42,951 bases of DNA from JBHPCZ01 sp042573625 (GCA_042573625.1 JBHPCZ010000020.1:1-42951), one strand, 5' to 3'. Positions 1 to 7,226 are shown, counted from the first letter of the stretch. The notes: a model not told the origin generated them from the letters alone. Numbers and translations are program-made.

Positions 1-142
1 TAAAACCTGATCATCCATTTCGCTAATTTATAAAGCTTTATGATAAAAACTCCCCAACCCCTCATATATTTATCAATTTTTAAAAAAACAATTGGCTTGC
101 TTTCACCACAAAGATTGTTATTATTCACTTATTCAACAAGGT

Positions 143-172
143 CCCGCCTGTAATTGATGGGGCGGTTTTTTT
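143..172 (+). terminator. possible Rho-independent terminator or leader hairpin
   Basis: A 5-bp GC stem (CCGCC at 144-148 with GGCGG at 161-165) is followed directly by seven T residues. It could end a gene lying to the left of the window, or belong to the long leader of the cold-shock gene that follows. The short stem keeps confidence low. No gene is visible in 1-243. Confidence 0.4.
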
Positions 173-251
173 CTGAAGGAACAATTCATTTTTTTAATGT
201 GGCATCCTCCAGTTTAAGATTTTAAAAATATTTTGAAAGGAGGATGTTATC

Positions 252-426
252 ATTACCAATGGAACTGTTAAGTGGTTTAGCGACCGAAAAGGGTTCGGAT
301 GTGTTTGTTCATCATTCAGCGATCAACGCAAACGGTTTTAAATCCCTCAATGAAGGTGACAGCGTTACTTTTGACATAGAGCAAGGACAAAAAAGTCCTG
401 CTGCTGCAAACGTCACTGTAATCTAA
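252..426 (+). pseudogene. decayed cold-shock protein gene (CspA family)
   Basis: Two reading frames together resemble a CspA-family RNA chaperone. The first half (from 252) reads ITNGTVKWFSDRKGFG, the usual start of these proteins including the first half of RNP1. The second half, in another frame, reads SDVFVHHSAI and then GFKSLNEGDSVTFDIEQGQK (RNP2 onward) and ends at 426. The few residues that normally lie between KGFG and DVFVHH are missing, and the frame changes there. Where an ATG is expected, 9 bases after the AGGAGG at 238-243, the codon is ATT (252-254). The ATG at 244 touches the Shine-Dalgarno sequence and is in the second frame, so it would give a protein lacking the first beta strands. 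Lost start plus internal deletion points to a pseudogene; a sequencing or assembly error is the alternative. Confidence 0.7.
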
Positions 427-444
427 CGTCCTGTTTCTGACTAA

Positions 445-487
445 AAAGGGCATCCCGCCAAATATTTGTGAATGCCCTTTCTCTTTT
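445..487 (+). terminator. Rho-independent terminator after the csp remnant
   Basis: A perfect 9-bp stem (AAAGGGCAT at 445-453 with ATGCCCTTT at 472-480) is followed by CTCTTTT. It sits just after the stop of the cold-shock remnant and would terminate plus-strand transcription. Confidence 0.75.
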
Positions 488-601
488 GAAATTTAGCTTC
501 TTGGGTAAGCCAGACATCAATCAGTTTTCGATTTTTCTGCTATTCGTTGAGTTCCCGATGTCCCTAATTTGAATGATACAAAATAATAAAGGATTACCGT
601 T

Positions 602-1252
602 TTGGGAATAAAACTAGACCGTTTATTTACGACAGAACTGTTCATATCTTTTCTTTATCGATTTAATCGAGTTTATTCATCGACATTTCGTCTAAAGGTT
701 GAAAATGAGAAAGAATGGATGGACCATCTAAAAAATGGCGAGGCTGTGTTGCTTTGCGCTTGGCATCAACAGTTTTTTTCTGCTATCCATCATTTTCAAA
801 ATTATAAAGTCTTTAACCCTAGTATCATGATTAGCCAAAGTAAAGATGGAAAAATTATAGCCGGTGTGGCTAAACGTACCGGCTGGCATCCAGTCCGTGG
901 TTCTTCTTCAATCGGCGGGAGAAAAGCTTTAAAAGATATGATCGCTAATTTCAAGAAGGCAAAACTTGCAGCTCATATTGTAGACGGGCCGAAGGGACCT
1001 TCAGGCAAGGTTAAACCTGGTGTAATCCGTTTAGCACATGTTGCCAATGCCGTGATTGTTCCTTTTTATGTTTCTGCAGAAAATGGATGGCATTTCAATA
1101 GCTGGGATAAATTTCTTCTTCCAAAACCCTTTTCCAAGGTGGTGCTTCGTTTTGGAAAAATGATAAAATTTGATAAAGTGAAAGATAAAGAGAGCTTTGA
1201 AAATCAAAGAAAGCAACTTGAAGAAATGATGCTTCCCGCGTTAAAATTTTAA
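602..1252 (+). CDS. DUF374 / lysophospholipid acyltransferase-like protein
   Basis: A 216-residue protein of the DUF374 family, related to the glycerolipid and lipid A acyltransferases of the LPLAT superfamily. It probably acts at the cytoplasmic face of the inner membrane on a lipid acceptor; the true substrate is unknown. Visible motifs are AWHQQ (about residues 53-57, where the family has its WH motif), RGSSSIGGRKAL (about 99-110) and IVDGPKGPSG (about 126-135), all typical of DUF374. The start is TTG at 602, chosen because AAAGGA lies 8 bases upstream and no better start gives the full N-terminus. The gene stands alone, between a terminator and the convergent F0 operon. Its codon use looks more AT-rich than the genes to its right. 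Family assignment is firm, function is not. Confidence 0.8.
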   Translation: MGIKLDRLFTTELFISFLYRFNRVYSSTFRLKVENEKEWMDHLKNGEAVLLCAWHQQFFSAIHHFQNYKVFNPSIMISQSKDGKIIAGVAKRTGWHPVRGSSSIGGRKALKDMIANFKKAKLAAHIVDGPKGPSGKVKPGVIRLAHVANAVIVPFYVSAENGWHFNSWDKFLLPKPFSKVVLRFGKMIKFDKVKDKESFENQRKQLEEMMLPALKF

Positions 1253-1419
1253 ACGTCACTATCAGAAATTCGGTTTGTAGATACCTTTGTATTTTGAATC
1301 TAAAAGTAGCTTTAGCTGTTGTGATAAAGCTACAAATAATAATCAACCCCCCCGGACTCCAATCAATTGAAGCTCTCCCCGAATGTTAGGATCCCAAGGT
1401 TGCAAAACCGGCTTAAGCC

Positions 1420-1456
1420 AAAAACTAAAAAACCCGGCATTATATTCACCGGGTTT
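1420..1456 (-). terminator. Rho-independent terminator of the F0 operon
   Basis: On the minus strand, AAACCCGG (1456-1449) pairs with CCGGGTTT (1437-1430), an 8-bp stem followed by a T-rich tract read from 1430 to 1420. It lies 30 bases after the stop of the b subunit gene, so the operon ends here without entering any F1 gene. Confidence 0.8.
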
Positions 1457-1485
1457 CACTGTTCTTATATGTTAATAATTGTGTT

Positions 1486-2073
1486 CTATTTGGTCTGCGC
1501 GCTGGCCAGATACTGATCGATGAATCGCTGGTTGTCCGCCTCGGTGACTTCCTGGGGAAGTCTTTCCGTTGCCACAGCAATTGCCGCATCCAGGATTTCC
1601 GCACGAATCATGCTTTTTGCCTGGAAGAGCTGGTTCTCTATCCTCCGCTTTGTCTCCGACATCATAATCACGCTCTGCTGCTGAGCATTCTGGATGATGT
1701 CCTGTTTCTTTCTTTCTCCCTGGCCCACAATTCTCTCTTTCACCTCGGCAAAACGTGCCTGGCTGTCTTCAAGCGCCTGCTGGCTCTCTTTGATTTTATC
1801 CGTTGCTGTTTTTTTCTTGTCCTCTATCTTTTCTATTTCACGGGCCACTTTATCTTTTTCACCCCGCAGGAAATTCAACAGGGGTGTTTTGCCGTATTTT
1901 AAGAAAATAAAAACAAGAATCCCAAAATTGATGTACCGCAGCGCCAGGTCGTACCAGACTCGCCAGTTACTCGCCTGTTCGGCCGCAAAGGCTTCAGATC
2001 CGAGAAAATGGAGGCCCAGCACACACGCCACCATAGAATAACAGAAAGTGGCTATTGTATCGGCTTTTTTCAT
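1486..2073 (-). CDS. atpF: F-type ATP synthase subunit b
   Basis: Subunit b of the peripheral stalk that holds the F1 head against the membrane sector. The 195-residue protein has an N-terminal hydrophobic segment resembling a signal peptide (about 8-30, ending SEAFAAEQ). A second hydrophobic stretch follows at about 43-62 (YINFGILVFIFLKYGKTPL), then a long charged coiled coil rich in K, E and Q to about residue 175. The extra N-terminal segment is usual for b in Geobacter and other deltaproteobacteria. The gene overlaps the upstream b' gene by 4 bases (ATGA), indicating translational coupling. It is the last gene of the operon. In most relatives the next gene would be atpH (delta), which is absent here. 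Confidence 0.9.
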   Translation of the reverse strand: MKKADTIATFCYSMVACVLGLHFLGSEAFAAEQASNWRVWYDLALRYINFGILVFIFLKYGKTPLLNFLRGEKDKVAREIEKIEDKKKTATDKIKESQQALEDSQARFAEVKERIVGQGERKKQDIIQNAQQQSVIMMSETKRRIENQLFQAKSMIRAEILDAAIAVATERLPQEVTEADNQRFIDQYLASAQTK

Positions 2074-2525
2074 GAGGCCAGCCTCCGATCCAGGATTTTT
2101 TCCATGACGCTGATGGCCAGTGTTTCAGATTCCGCTTTAATATGCTTTCTGGCTTCGGCAAGTTTCGCCTCAACATCTGCTTCAGCCTCCGCTCTTAAAG
2201 CCTCGATCTCTTTTTTTGCAGCAGCGAATATCTCATCCGCCTTTTTACTTCCGGATTCTTCCAGCGTGTTGGCGATCCCAAACGCCTCGGTTCGAACTGC
2301 CAACTTGCGCTCCTCAACCTCTGCCGCAAAGCGTGTCACGTCTTCTTCCGCATCGACAATATCCTGCTTAATCTGCTCGATATGGTCACTTCTTTCAGCC
2401 ATTGAACTTTGCAGCGGCCGAATCATGATGCGGTTGACAATAAAAAGAAATATCAGAAAAGAAACCAGCTGGGCAATCAACGTTCCGTTTATACTAATTA
2501 GGGCTGTGGTACTGATAATTTCCAT
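2070..2525 (-). CDS. F-type ATP synthase subunit b' (second b-type subunit)
   Basis: A 151-residue b'-type stalk subunit, the usual partner of b in bacteria that use a b/b' heterodimer. One N-terminal membrane helix (about 10-31, NGTLIAQLVSFLIFLFIVN) carries the IRPLQSSMAER motif at its cytoplasmic end. An uninterrupted charged coiled coil rich in Ala, Glu and Lys follows to the C-terminus (EKILDRRLAS). It lacks the signal-peptide-like extension of its neighbour. It starts 32 bases after the c-subunit stop and overlaps the b gene by 4 bases. b and b' are distinguished only by length and organisation. Confidence 0.88.
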   Translation of the reverse strand: MEIISTTALISINGTLIAQLVSFLIFLFIVNRIMIRPLQSSMAERSDHIEQIKQDIVDAEEDVTRFAAEVEERKLAVRTEAFGIANTLEESGSKKADEIFAAAKKEIEALRAEAEADVEAKLAEARKHIKAESETLAISVMEKILDRRLAS

Positions 2526-2557
2526 CGCCTGTTTTCCATAAAAAAAATATTAAGAAA

Positions 2558-2806
2558 TTAAACAACAAATAGCAGCAATAAAGCAATAACCAAAGAGTAA
2601 ATCCCTGTCGATTCGGCCACCGCCTGACCCACGAGCATCGTACGGGTCAGCAGGCCCGCCTCTTTGGGGTTCTTTCCGATGGCTTCACATGCTTTTGCCG
2701 CGGCCATACCTTCACCCACGCCGGGGCCGATGGCGCCGAATCCCATTGAAATCCCCGCGCCGATAAACGCAGCTGCTTTTACAATATCTGCACCTTCAAT
2801 TGCCAT
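2558..2806 (-). CDS. atpE: F-type ATP synthase subunit c (single hairpin, Na+-type site)
   Basis: An 82-residue proteolipid that builds the rotor ring. Two helices are joined by a polar loop (about 41-50). Helix 1 has the GAIGPGVGEG motif with Glu32. Helix 2 reads QAVAESTGIY with Glu65 as the ion-binding carboxylate, followed by Ser66, Thr67 and Tyr70. The numbering matches Ilyobacter tartaricus c, where Gln32, Val63, Glu65, Ser66 and Thr67 form the Na+ site. Glu in place of Gln32 gives the two-carboxylate variant known from Fusobacterium nucleatum. Na+ coupling is therefore likely but inferred. The start at 2806 is chosen because GAGGAGG lies 5 bases upstream; a longer reading frame to 2887 has no such site and adds non-homologous residues. 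The strong ribosome-binding site suggests high expression. Confidence 0.93.
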   Translation of the reverse strand: MAIEGADIVKAAAFIGAGISMGFGAIGPGVGEGMAAAKACEAIGKNPKEAGLLTRTMLVGQAVAESTGIYSLVIALLLLFVV

Positions 2807-2877
2807 TTTGTCCTCCTCATTAAAAAATATTATAACCTTGCTAAAGTACCCAAATAATATGAACTCGAAAAAATCCT

Positions 2878-2900
2878 TTTTGCTCACGAAGAGAGCAAAA
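2878..2900 (-). promoter_or_regulatory. intercistronic hairpin between fused-c and c genes
   Basis: A perfect 8-bp stem (TTTTGCTC at 2878-2885 with GAGCAAAA at 2893-2900, 7-base loop) lies in the 125-base gap between the stop of the fused c gene and the start of the single c gene. On the minus strand a short T tract (TTTTTT) follows a few bases later. It could attenuate, or mark an RNA-processing site that lets the two c genes be expressed at different levels. The role is inferred. Confidence 0.5.
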
Positions 2901-2931
2901 TCAGATTTTTATTCAACCTCCAGATAAAAAA

Positions 2932-3906
2932 CTAAACCACGAATATAAGAACCAGACTGATCACCATGGCGTAAATCGCCGTTGATTGAGAAACCGCCTG
3001 GCCCACCAGCATGGTTCGCATGAGTTCTCCATAATGATCTATATTTCTGGCCACCCACTTTACCGCGCCTTCGGCGGCCATACCATTACCGATTCCCGGA
3101 CCGATGCCCCCGAAACCCATGCTGATGCCGGCACCCAAAAGGGCCATGGCCGGACTGATTGCCTTGGTTTCGGGAAAGGATTTGAACATCAGTATGAAGC
3201 TGACCAGCAGACCGAAAATGGAAGCGGTCTGGGCAACCGCCTGGCCCACCAGCATGATGGTGGTCACATTGCCGACGGTTTCAGGATTTCTGGCAATGCC
3301 TTCGCAGCTTGCACCGGCTGCCGCTCCACCCCCGTATCCGGAGCCGATGGCCGCGAATCCCGTGCTGATGCCCGCGCCCAGCAGCGCCGCCCATGTGGGG
3401 TTCAGCGGCATATTTCCAAAATCGATAAACATGAGCATCAATGCCACGACCATTGCAAAGATGGCAGGTGTCTGGCATACGGCCGATCCGATGAGCATAG
3501 TGGTGGTCATCCGACCCGTCACTGCCGGTTGACGGACGATGCCTTTGCAGGCCTGCCCGCCTGGAAAACCGGCCCCCACCCCTGAGCCGATGGCACCAAA
3601 CCCCATACTGATGCCGGCACCCAAAAGGGCCGCGGCTTTGAGCAGGCCGGTGGTGGGAATATCCAGAAAGAGAAGCAGAATCGCTATGACCAGGGCAAAG
3701 ATAGAGGCAGACTCGGCGATGGCCTGTCCCACCAGCATGTTTTTAAAGATGTCACCGGACAGTTTCGGATTCCGGGACACGGCCTCATTGGCCAGCGCGG
3801 CGGTGTAGCCCTCGCCGATGGCCGCGCCGATAGCGCCAAATCCCATTGCTATGCCGCCGCCGAGATAAGCCGCTATATTTACCAGTGTTTGTGTCTCAAA
3901 TTCCAT
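2932..3906 (-). CDS. fused F-type c subunit: four hairpins, one ion-binding carboxylate
   Basis: A 324-residue protein made of four c-subunit hairpins in tandem (about 1-83, 84-163, 164-245, 246-324), eight predicted membrane helices in all. Each unit has the Gly-rich helix 1 (GFGAIG and variants) and a helix 2 beginning MLxG. The key residues differ. Hairpin 1 has Glu32 and Glu65 (QAIAESASIF). Hairpin 2 has Ala112 and Gln145 (AVCQTPAIF). Hairpin 3 has Gly193 and Gln226 (AVAQTASIF). Hairpin 4 has Asn274 and Gln307 (AVSQSTAIY). Only hairpin 1 keeps the essential acid; spacing between these positions is 80-81 residues. The reading frame is intact with no sign of decay. It starts 3 bases after the a-subunit stop with only a weak AGGT ribosome site, unlike the following c gene. 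It probably joins the c ring and lowers the number of ion sites per turn (inference). The gene order a, long c, normal c recalls Acetobacterium woodii. Confidence 0.92.
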   Translation of the reverse strand: MEFETQTLVNIAAYLGGGIAMGFGAIGAAIGEGYTAALANEAVSRNPKLSGDIFKNMLVGQAIAESASIFALVIAILLLFLDIPTTGLLKAAALLGAGISMGFGAIGSGVGAGFPGGQACKGIVRQPAVTGRMTTTMLIGSAVCQTPAIFAMVVALMLMFIDFGNMPLNPTWAALLGAGISTGFAAIGSGYGGGAAAGASCEGIARNPETVGNVTTIMLVGQAVAQTASIFGLLVSFILMFKSFPETKAISPAMALLGAGISMGFGGIGPGIGNGMAAEGAVKWVARNIDHYGELMRTMLVGQAVSQSTAIYAMVISLVLIFVV

Positions 3907-3909
3907 AAG

Positions 3910-4584
3910 CTATTTTACCTGAACTGAAATGTATACGATCGTCAGCATGGTAAACACAAATGCCTGAACCGTGCCGACGAAAAGACCGAAAAAAGCATAC
4001 AGAAACGGTGGAAGAACGATGCTGTATGTCAGATAAGAAACAACCAGTATGATGATCGATCCCCCCATAATGTTTCCAAACAGACGGAAGGAGATGGAAA
4101 TGATCTTTGCGAATTCCCCGATCACATTCAGCGGCGCCATAAAAAAGATCGGCTCGCAGTATTCCTTGAGATACTGCTTCACACCTTTGGACTTAATCCC
4201 GGCATAATGGGCGATACAAAAGCCCATGAGCCCGAGGCTCAACGGCGTGTTCAGATCTTTGGTCGGCTCCTCGAGGTGGGGAATGAGCCCTATCCAGTTG
4301 GACAAGAGTAGAAACAAAAAGAGCGCGATGGTCAGCGGTCCGTATTTTTTTGCCATCTCTTTGTCCAGCGCGTCTTCGGTCAACTGGTAGAGCATAGAAA
4401 CAAAGAGTTCACCCAGAACCTGTACGGGCCCGGGGAGCAATGCCCTTTTTTTGCTGGCAGCATAACCGAAAAAAAGCAGTATTCCGATAACGATCCACGT
4501 CATTAAAATGACTTCAAGGTTGAAAGCCACTTTATATCCCATCACATTGATGATTAACTGGTGTAGTCTGCCGAGTTCTCCCAT
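3910..4584 (-). CDS. atpB: F-type ATP synthase subunit a
   Basis: A 224-residue stator subunit that forms the ion half-channels against the c ring. Conserved elements seen are LLSNWIGLIP (about 93-102), the essential arginine Arg167 in SISFRLFGN (163-171), which releases the ion from the c-ring glutamate, and a C-terminal helix containing Gln207 (TVQAFVFTMLTIVYISV). Five or six membrane helices are expected. It lies between the AtpI-like gene (13-base gap) and the fused c gene (3-base gap), so tight coupling to the fused c is likely. Length is usual for the compact bacterial a subunit. Nothing in it shows how it copes with rotor hairpins lacking a carboxylate. Confidence 0.95.
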   Translation of the reverse strand: MGELGRLHQLIINVMGYKVAFNLEVILMTWIVIGILLFFGYAASKKRALLPGPVQVLGELFVSMLYQLTEDALDKEMAKKYGPLTIALFLFLLLSNWIGLIPHLEEPTKDLNTPLSLGLMGFCIAHYAGIKSKGVKQYLKEYCEPIFFMAPLNVIGEFAKIISISFRLFGNIMGGSIIILVVSYLTYSIVLPPFLYAFFGLFVGTVQAFVFTMLTIVYISVQVK

Positions 4585-4597
4585 AAGCTACAATGTC

Positions 4598-4984
4598 CTA
4601 AATTTGTTTTCCACGGTTTGGCAAGACGATGGTCAATGCATGATCTCCCAGGATCATCAACTGGACCATGAAAATCCCCGCAATGACGGAAAACAGATGA
4701 AACTGTTCGAGTTTTACCGCCATGATGATCGGTATGGCCATTAAAAAATACCTGAAAAATATCGAACCCAGGGATAATCCGAACGTCTTTCCCTTTGTCT
4801 TGCCGATTTTGTGCGGTATTATTTCACCCATCAAAATGAAGTTGACGATACTGAAAACGGTTCCCAGGATCAACCCCTTTCCAACAGCACTCTGGTCGCC
4901 GGCAATAAAAAACAGCCCCGCAAAAATGGCCACCATTATCGCCGTGGAGCAGTATCTTTTCTGGGTCTGACGGATCGATTCCAT
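4598..4984 (-). CDS. atpI: AtpI-like assembly protein
   Basis: A 128-residue membrane protein in the AtpI position, first or second gene of many atp operons. Four hydrophobic segments are visible (about 14-29, 33-52, 70-90 and 95-117), matching AtpI/UncI proteins that help assemble the c ring or supply Mg2+/Ca2+. Sequence motifs are weak in this family, so the call rests on topology, length and place between an AtpZ-like gene (7-base gap) and atpB (13-base gap). Confidence 0.75.
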   Translation of the reverse strand: MESIRQTQKRYCSTAIMVAIFAGLFFIAGDQSAVGKGLILGTVFSIVNFILMGEIIPHKIGKTKGKTFGLSLGSIFFRYFLMAIPIIMAVKLEQFHLFSVIAGIFMVQLMILGDHALTIVLPNRGKQI

Positions 4985-4991
4985 TTTTCTG

Positions 4992-5234
4992 TTATTTCTC
5001 GTCTTTTTCGTCTTCTATGATCTCTAAAATCTGGCGATACACGGTATTGCCGCCACCGATGACCCCCAGTATAATAAAGATCGTTAAAAAAACCCCTTTG
5101 GCCCCCAGCCATCTGTCGAGCCAAAGCCCGATAAAAAAACAAAGCGCAATGCAACCGGCCATGGTCAGGCCCAGCTGCGTCACAATTTGAAGATTCTCAG
5201 CCCACGCACGGTTCTTCTTAAAGTCGAAAACCAT
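4992..5234 (-). CDS. AtpZ-like small membrane protein (ATPase gene 1 family)
   Basis: An 80-residue protein with two membrane helices (about 18-40 and 47-65). Between them is the motif FFIGLWLDRWLG, followed by GVIGGGNTVYRQI, both characteristic of the AtpZ (F0F1-ATPase subunit, putative) family. In Bacillus and Geobacter this gene opens the atp operon and works with AtpI. Here it is the first gene of the F0 cluster, so transcription should start in the 320 bases upstream. Confidence 0.8.
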   Translation of the reverse strand: MVFDFKKNRAWAENLQIVTQLGLTMAGCIALCFFIGLWLDRWLGAKGVFLTIFIILGVIGGGNTVYRQILEIIEDEKDEK

Positions 5235-5555
5235 CTTCTGTGCCGCCCGTCCTTCTATAACGGCTTGATATATTAGGGCTATTTGTTGTCTCGGGAAATT
5301 GACTTAAATACAAAAAAAGGATTGGTAACAGATTTATCTCCTTAATGTCAAGCAAATAACCCGGATTTCCGGTTAAGAAATTCAAAAGATTTAAACGTTC
5401 ATCTCACACACAAGCAGTGCTCGCAACAGGCCCCTTCTTGATTTCGGAAAGACCGCATGATGAGTAATTCGGGCTGGACGTTCTGTGCTTCGAAGGTTTC
5501 AAAACCGTGGAGCGATAGCGCCAAACCGGAAAGAGAGGGTGCTTATGCCCGGACT
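5235..5555. other. intergenic region upstream of the F0 operon
   Basis: No gene is seen in these 321 bases. On the minus strand a TTGACA box (5351-5346) could be the -35 element for the F0 operon; 17 bases later the sequence TTACCA is a poor -10. A 12-base palindrome CCGGATTTCCGG lies at 5361-5372, just upstream of that box, and could be an operator. The part from 5400 to 5555, after the cytidylate-kinase-like gene, has no clear terminator. Confidence 0.35.
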
Positions 5556-6167
5556 CTACAAATTTACCATCTGTAGTACGAGTTGTAATGCCTTTTCCAT
5601 GTTTAATCTGCCCATGTTCAACACCAGATGGTAAAGGTCGGGGTTGTCAAAATCCGCCTTGCCAAGTTTACCGTAAAAACTCATACGTCGTTTGTCTTCT
5701 TTGGCCACAATCTTCTCCGCCTCTTTGCCGGAAAGATCATAATTCTCCATCATGAATTTCACCCGGTTTTCAATCTCATCGACAAGGAGTATGTGTCGGG
5801 CATCCGGATGGTCGTTCAAAATATATTGACTTCCCCTGCCGATAATCACCGCATTTCCCTCTTCTGCAACCTGGGAAATAATGACAACAAGATAATCAAG
5901 ATAAATTTCTTCGTCTATATATCCGCGCTCTTCTTTTAAAACACGCTCGACCCATCTCATTGAAACCACATGATCGATAACTTTGGTGAGCCGTGTACCG
6001 GCCTCCTTTTCGATCGACTCCACCCAGTGGGGCGAAACATTGGCCGTTTCCGCGATCTTCTGGATAATTTGTTGATCCGCAAACGTGTATCCCAATTCTT
6101 TGGCGATTATTTTACCAAGGGTTTTCCCTCCTGCGCCAAACTGTCTGGAAATGGTTATTACCGCCAT
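5556..6167 (-). CDS. cytidylate kinase-like family protein
   Basis: A 203-residue P-loop protein of the cytidylate kinase-like (Cytidylate_kin2) family, not the housekeeping Cmk. The N-terminus ITISRQFGAGGKTLG (about 4-18) is the nucleotide-binding loop, close to the SRxxGSGG form of this family. VIIGRGSQYIL (about 106-116) and the basic segment AKEDKRRMSFYGKLGK (about 155-170) are also family features. The substrate is unknown. The start at 6167 has AGGAGG 7 bases upstream. It is the last gene of the minus-strand run that begins with the Na+/H+ antiporter, 177 bases after the universal stress gene, so it may be transcribed on its own. Confidence 0.8.
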   Translation of the reverse strand: MAVITISRQFGAGGKTLGKIIAKELGYTFADQQIIQKIAETANVSPHWVESIEKEAGTRLTKVIDHVVSMRWVERVLKEERGYIDEEIYLDYLVVIISQVAEEGNAVIIGRGSQYILNDHPDARHILLVDEIENRVKFMMENYDLSGKEAEKIVAKEDKRRMSFYGKLGKADFDNPDLYHLVLNMGRLNMEKALQLVLQMVNL

Positions 6168-6259
6168 TGAATCCTCCTATTTAATCTTCAATCGGTGTAT
6201 CTTTTTAATCCGCTGAAGTTTATATAACCAAATGATATTGCTCGTGATAAAGCGTTACT

Positions 6260-6327
6260 GGATACTGGATGCTTATTATATCAAACATAAATCCCATGCT
6301 TCATCCAGAGACCCAAAACCCGTATCC
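6260..6327. repeat. degenerate inverted repeat
   Basis: GGATACTGGATGC (6260-6272) is matched by an interrupted inverted copy downstream (GCTTCATCCAG at 6298-6308, then GTATCC at 6322-6327). The words GGATAC/GGATGC resemble those in the repeat-derived 5' end of the radical SAM gene near 22310. It may be a worn dispersed repeat. Confidence 0.35.
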
Positions 6328-6344
6328 AATTCGTTTAAAAAGAC

Positions 6345-7226
6345 CTATGCCTGTTCAGGCGGGATTAACAGGGCCGGGAAAATCGACTTTTCAGCAATGG
6401 TTTGCGGCGTGCTTCCGAGCCATCTTTCCACCCATGCCGTCTTTGCCGAAGAACCCAGAACAATCATGGTCGCCTTGTATTCCCGTGCCGCCTTTTCGAT
6501 CTCCTCGTCCGGATCACCGACCCGAACGTGAGACCTGGCGGGTATCCCTTCAGCCTCAAAAATATCACAGATCTCGTCGAGTTTTCGTCTTTTCTGCTTC
6601 CGGGTCTCCTGGACATCCAGGGTCGTGTCGCCTTTCAAATCCGTTTCATCGACCACGTGAACAACATTGATTTCCCGGGCAACATCCTTCAAGCCTTTAA
6701 GATATTCCACCGCTTTCAGACTGGCGGGCGACCAATCTGTCGCCAGAAGCGGTCGATCAAAAAGCCGCTTAGGTACCAGCAAATTGTCCGAAAGATGTTT
6801 GAATACCACCACCGGGACAGCAGCCCTTCGAAGGAGCTCCGTGACTTCCGATCCCGAGTACAACTGCTCCAGAACCCCTTTGTGCGAGCGTCCGACCACA
6901 ATCAGGTCCGCTTCCTCTTTCTGCGCGGCTTTAATGACCTGAGGAACCAGCTCTCCGACCACGATATAGGCGCCGACCTCCATGCCCTGCTCGAACAGGT
7001 TCTCGGCCCAATCGATAAACCGGATGTTGGCCATTTCTCTCAGGCGGATCTCTTCATGCTTCAGATACCCGGCACCCCGACGCATGGCGACCTTTTCTCT
7101 TTCAATGACATTCAGAAAAACCACATGTCCCAGGCCCGCTTTTCTCAGGCTCAACAACGACTGCAGGGCGTCAAAGCACAATTCTTCAAATTTGGTTACA
7201 AAGAGAATTTTTTTAATCTCCATCAT
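6345..7226 (-). CDS. tandem-domain universal stress protein
   Basis: A 293-residue cytoplasmic protein with two UspA domains, about 1-145 and 156-293. Domain 1 begins KKILFVTKF and contains VVGRSHKGVLEQLYSGS (110-126); domain 2 begins RPLLATDWSPAS and contains LGSSAKTAWVERWLGSTP. These match the ATP-binding G-rich loops of nucleotide-binding Usp proteins, though both are slightly altered from G-2X-G-9X-G(S/T). The start at 7226 has GGGGAG upstream. It lies 42 bases after the receiver-protein gene in the NhaD-sensor run, suggesting a response to the same ionic or energy stress signal (inference). Confidence 0.9.
   Translation of the reverse strand: MMEIKKILFVTKFEELCFDALQSLLSLRKAGLGHVVFLNVIEREKVAMRRGAGYLKHEEIRLREMANIRFIDWAENLFEQGMEVGAYIVVGELVPQVIKAAQKEEADLIVVGRSHKGVLEQLYSGSEVTELLRRAAVPVVVFKHLSDNLLVPKRLFDRPLLATDWSPASLKAVEYLKGLKDVAREINVVHVVDETDLKGDTTLDVQETRKQKRRKLDEICDIFEAEGIPARSHVRVGDPDEEIEKAAREYKATMIVLGSSAKTAWVERWLGSTPQTIAEKSIFPALLIPPEQA

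Noticed and set aside
2807..2887. Longer N-terminus for the single c subunit
   Set aside because: The extra 27 residues are not seen in c subunits and begin inside a hairpin, while the internal ATG at 2806 has a strong ribosome site.
2986..3585. 199-residue plus-strand open frame opposite the fused c gene (also a 142-residue frame at 3104-3532)
   Set aside because: It is antisense to a gene made of Gly/Ala-rich repeats, which leaves the other strand open. The translations show no family features.
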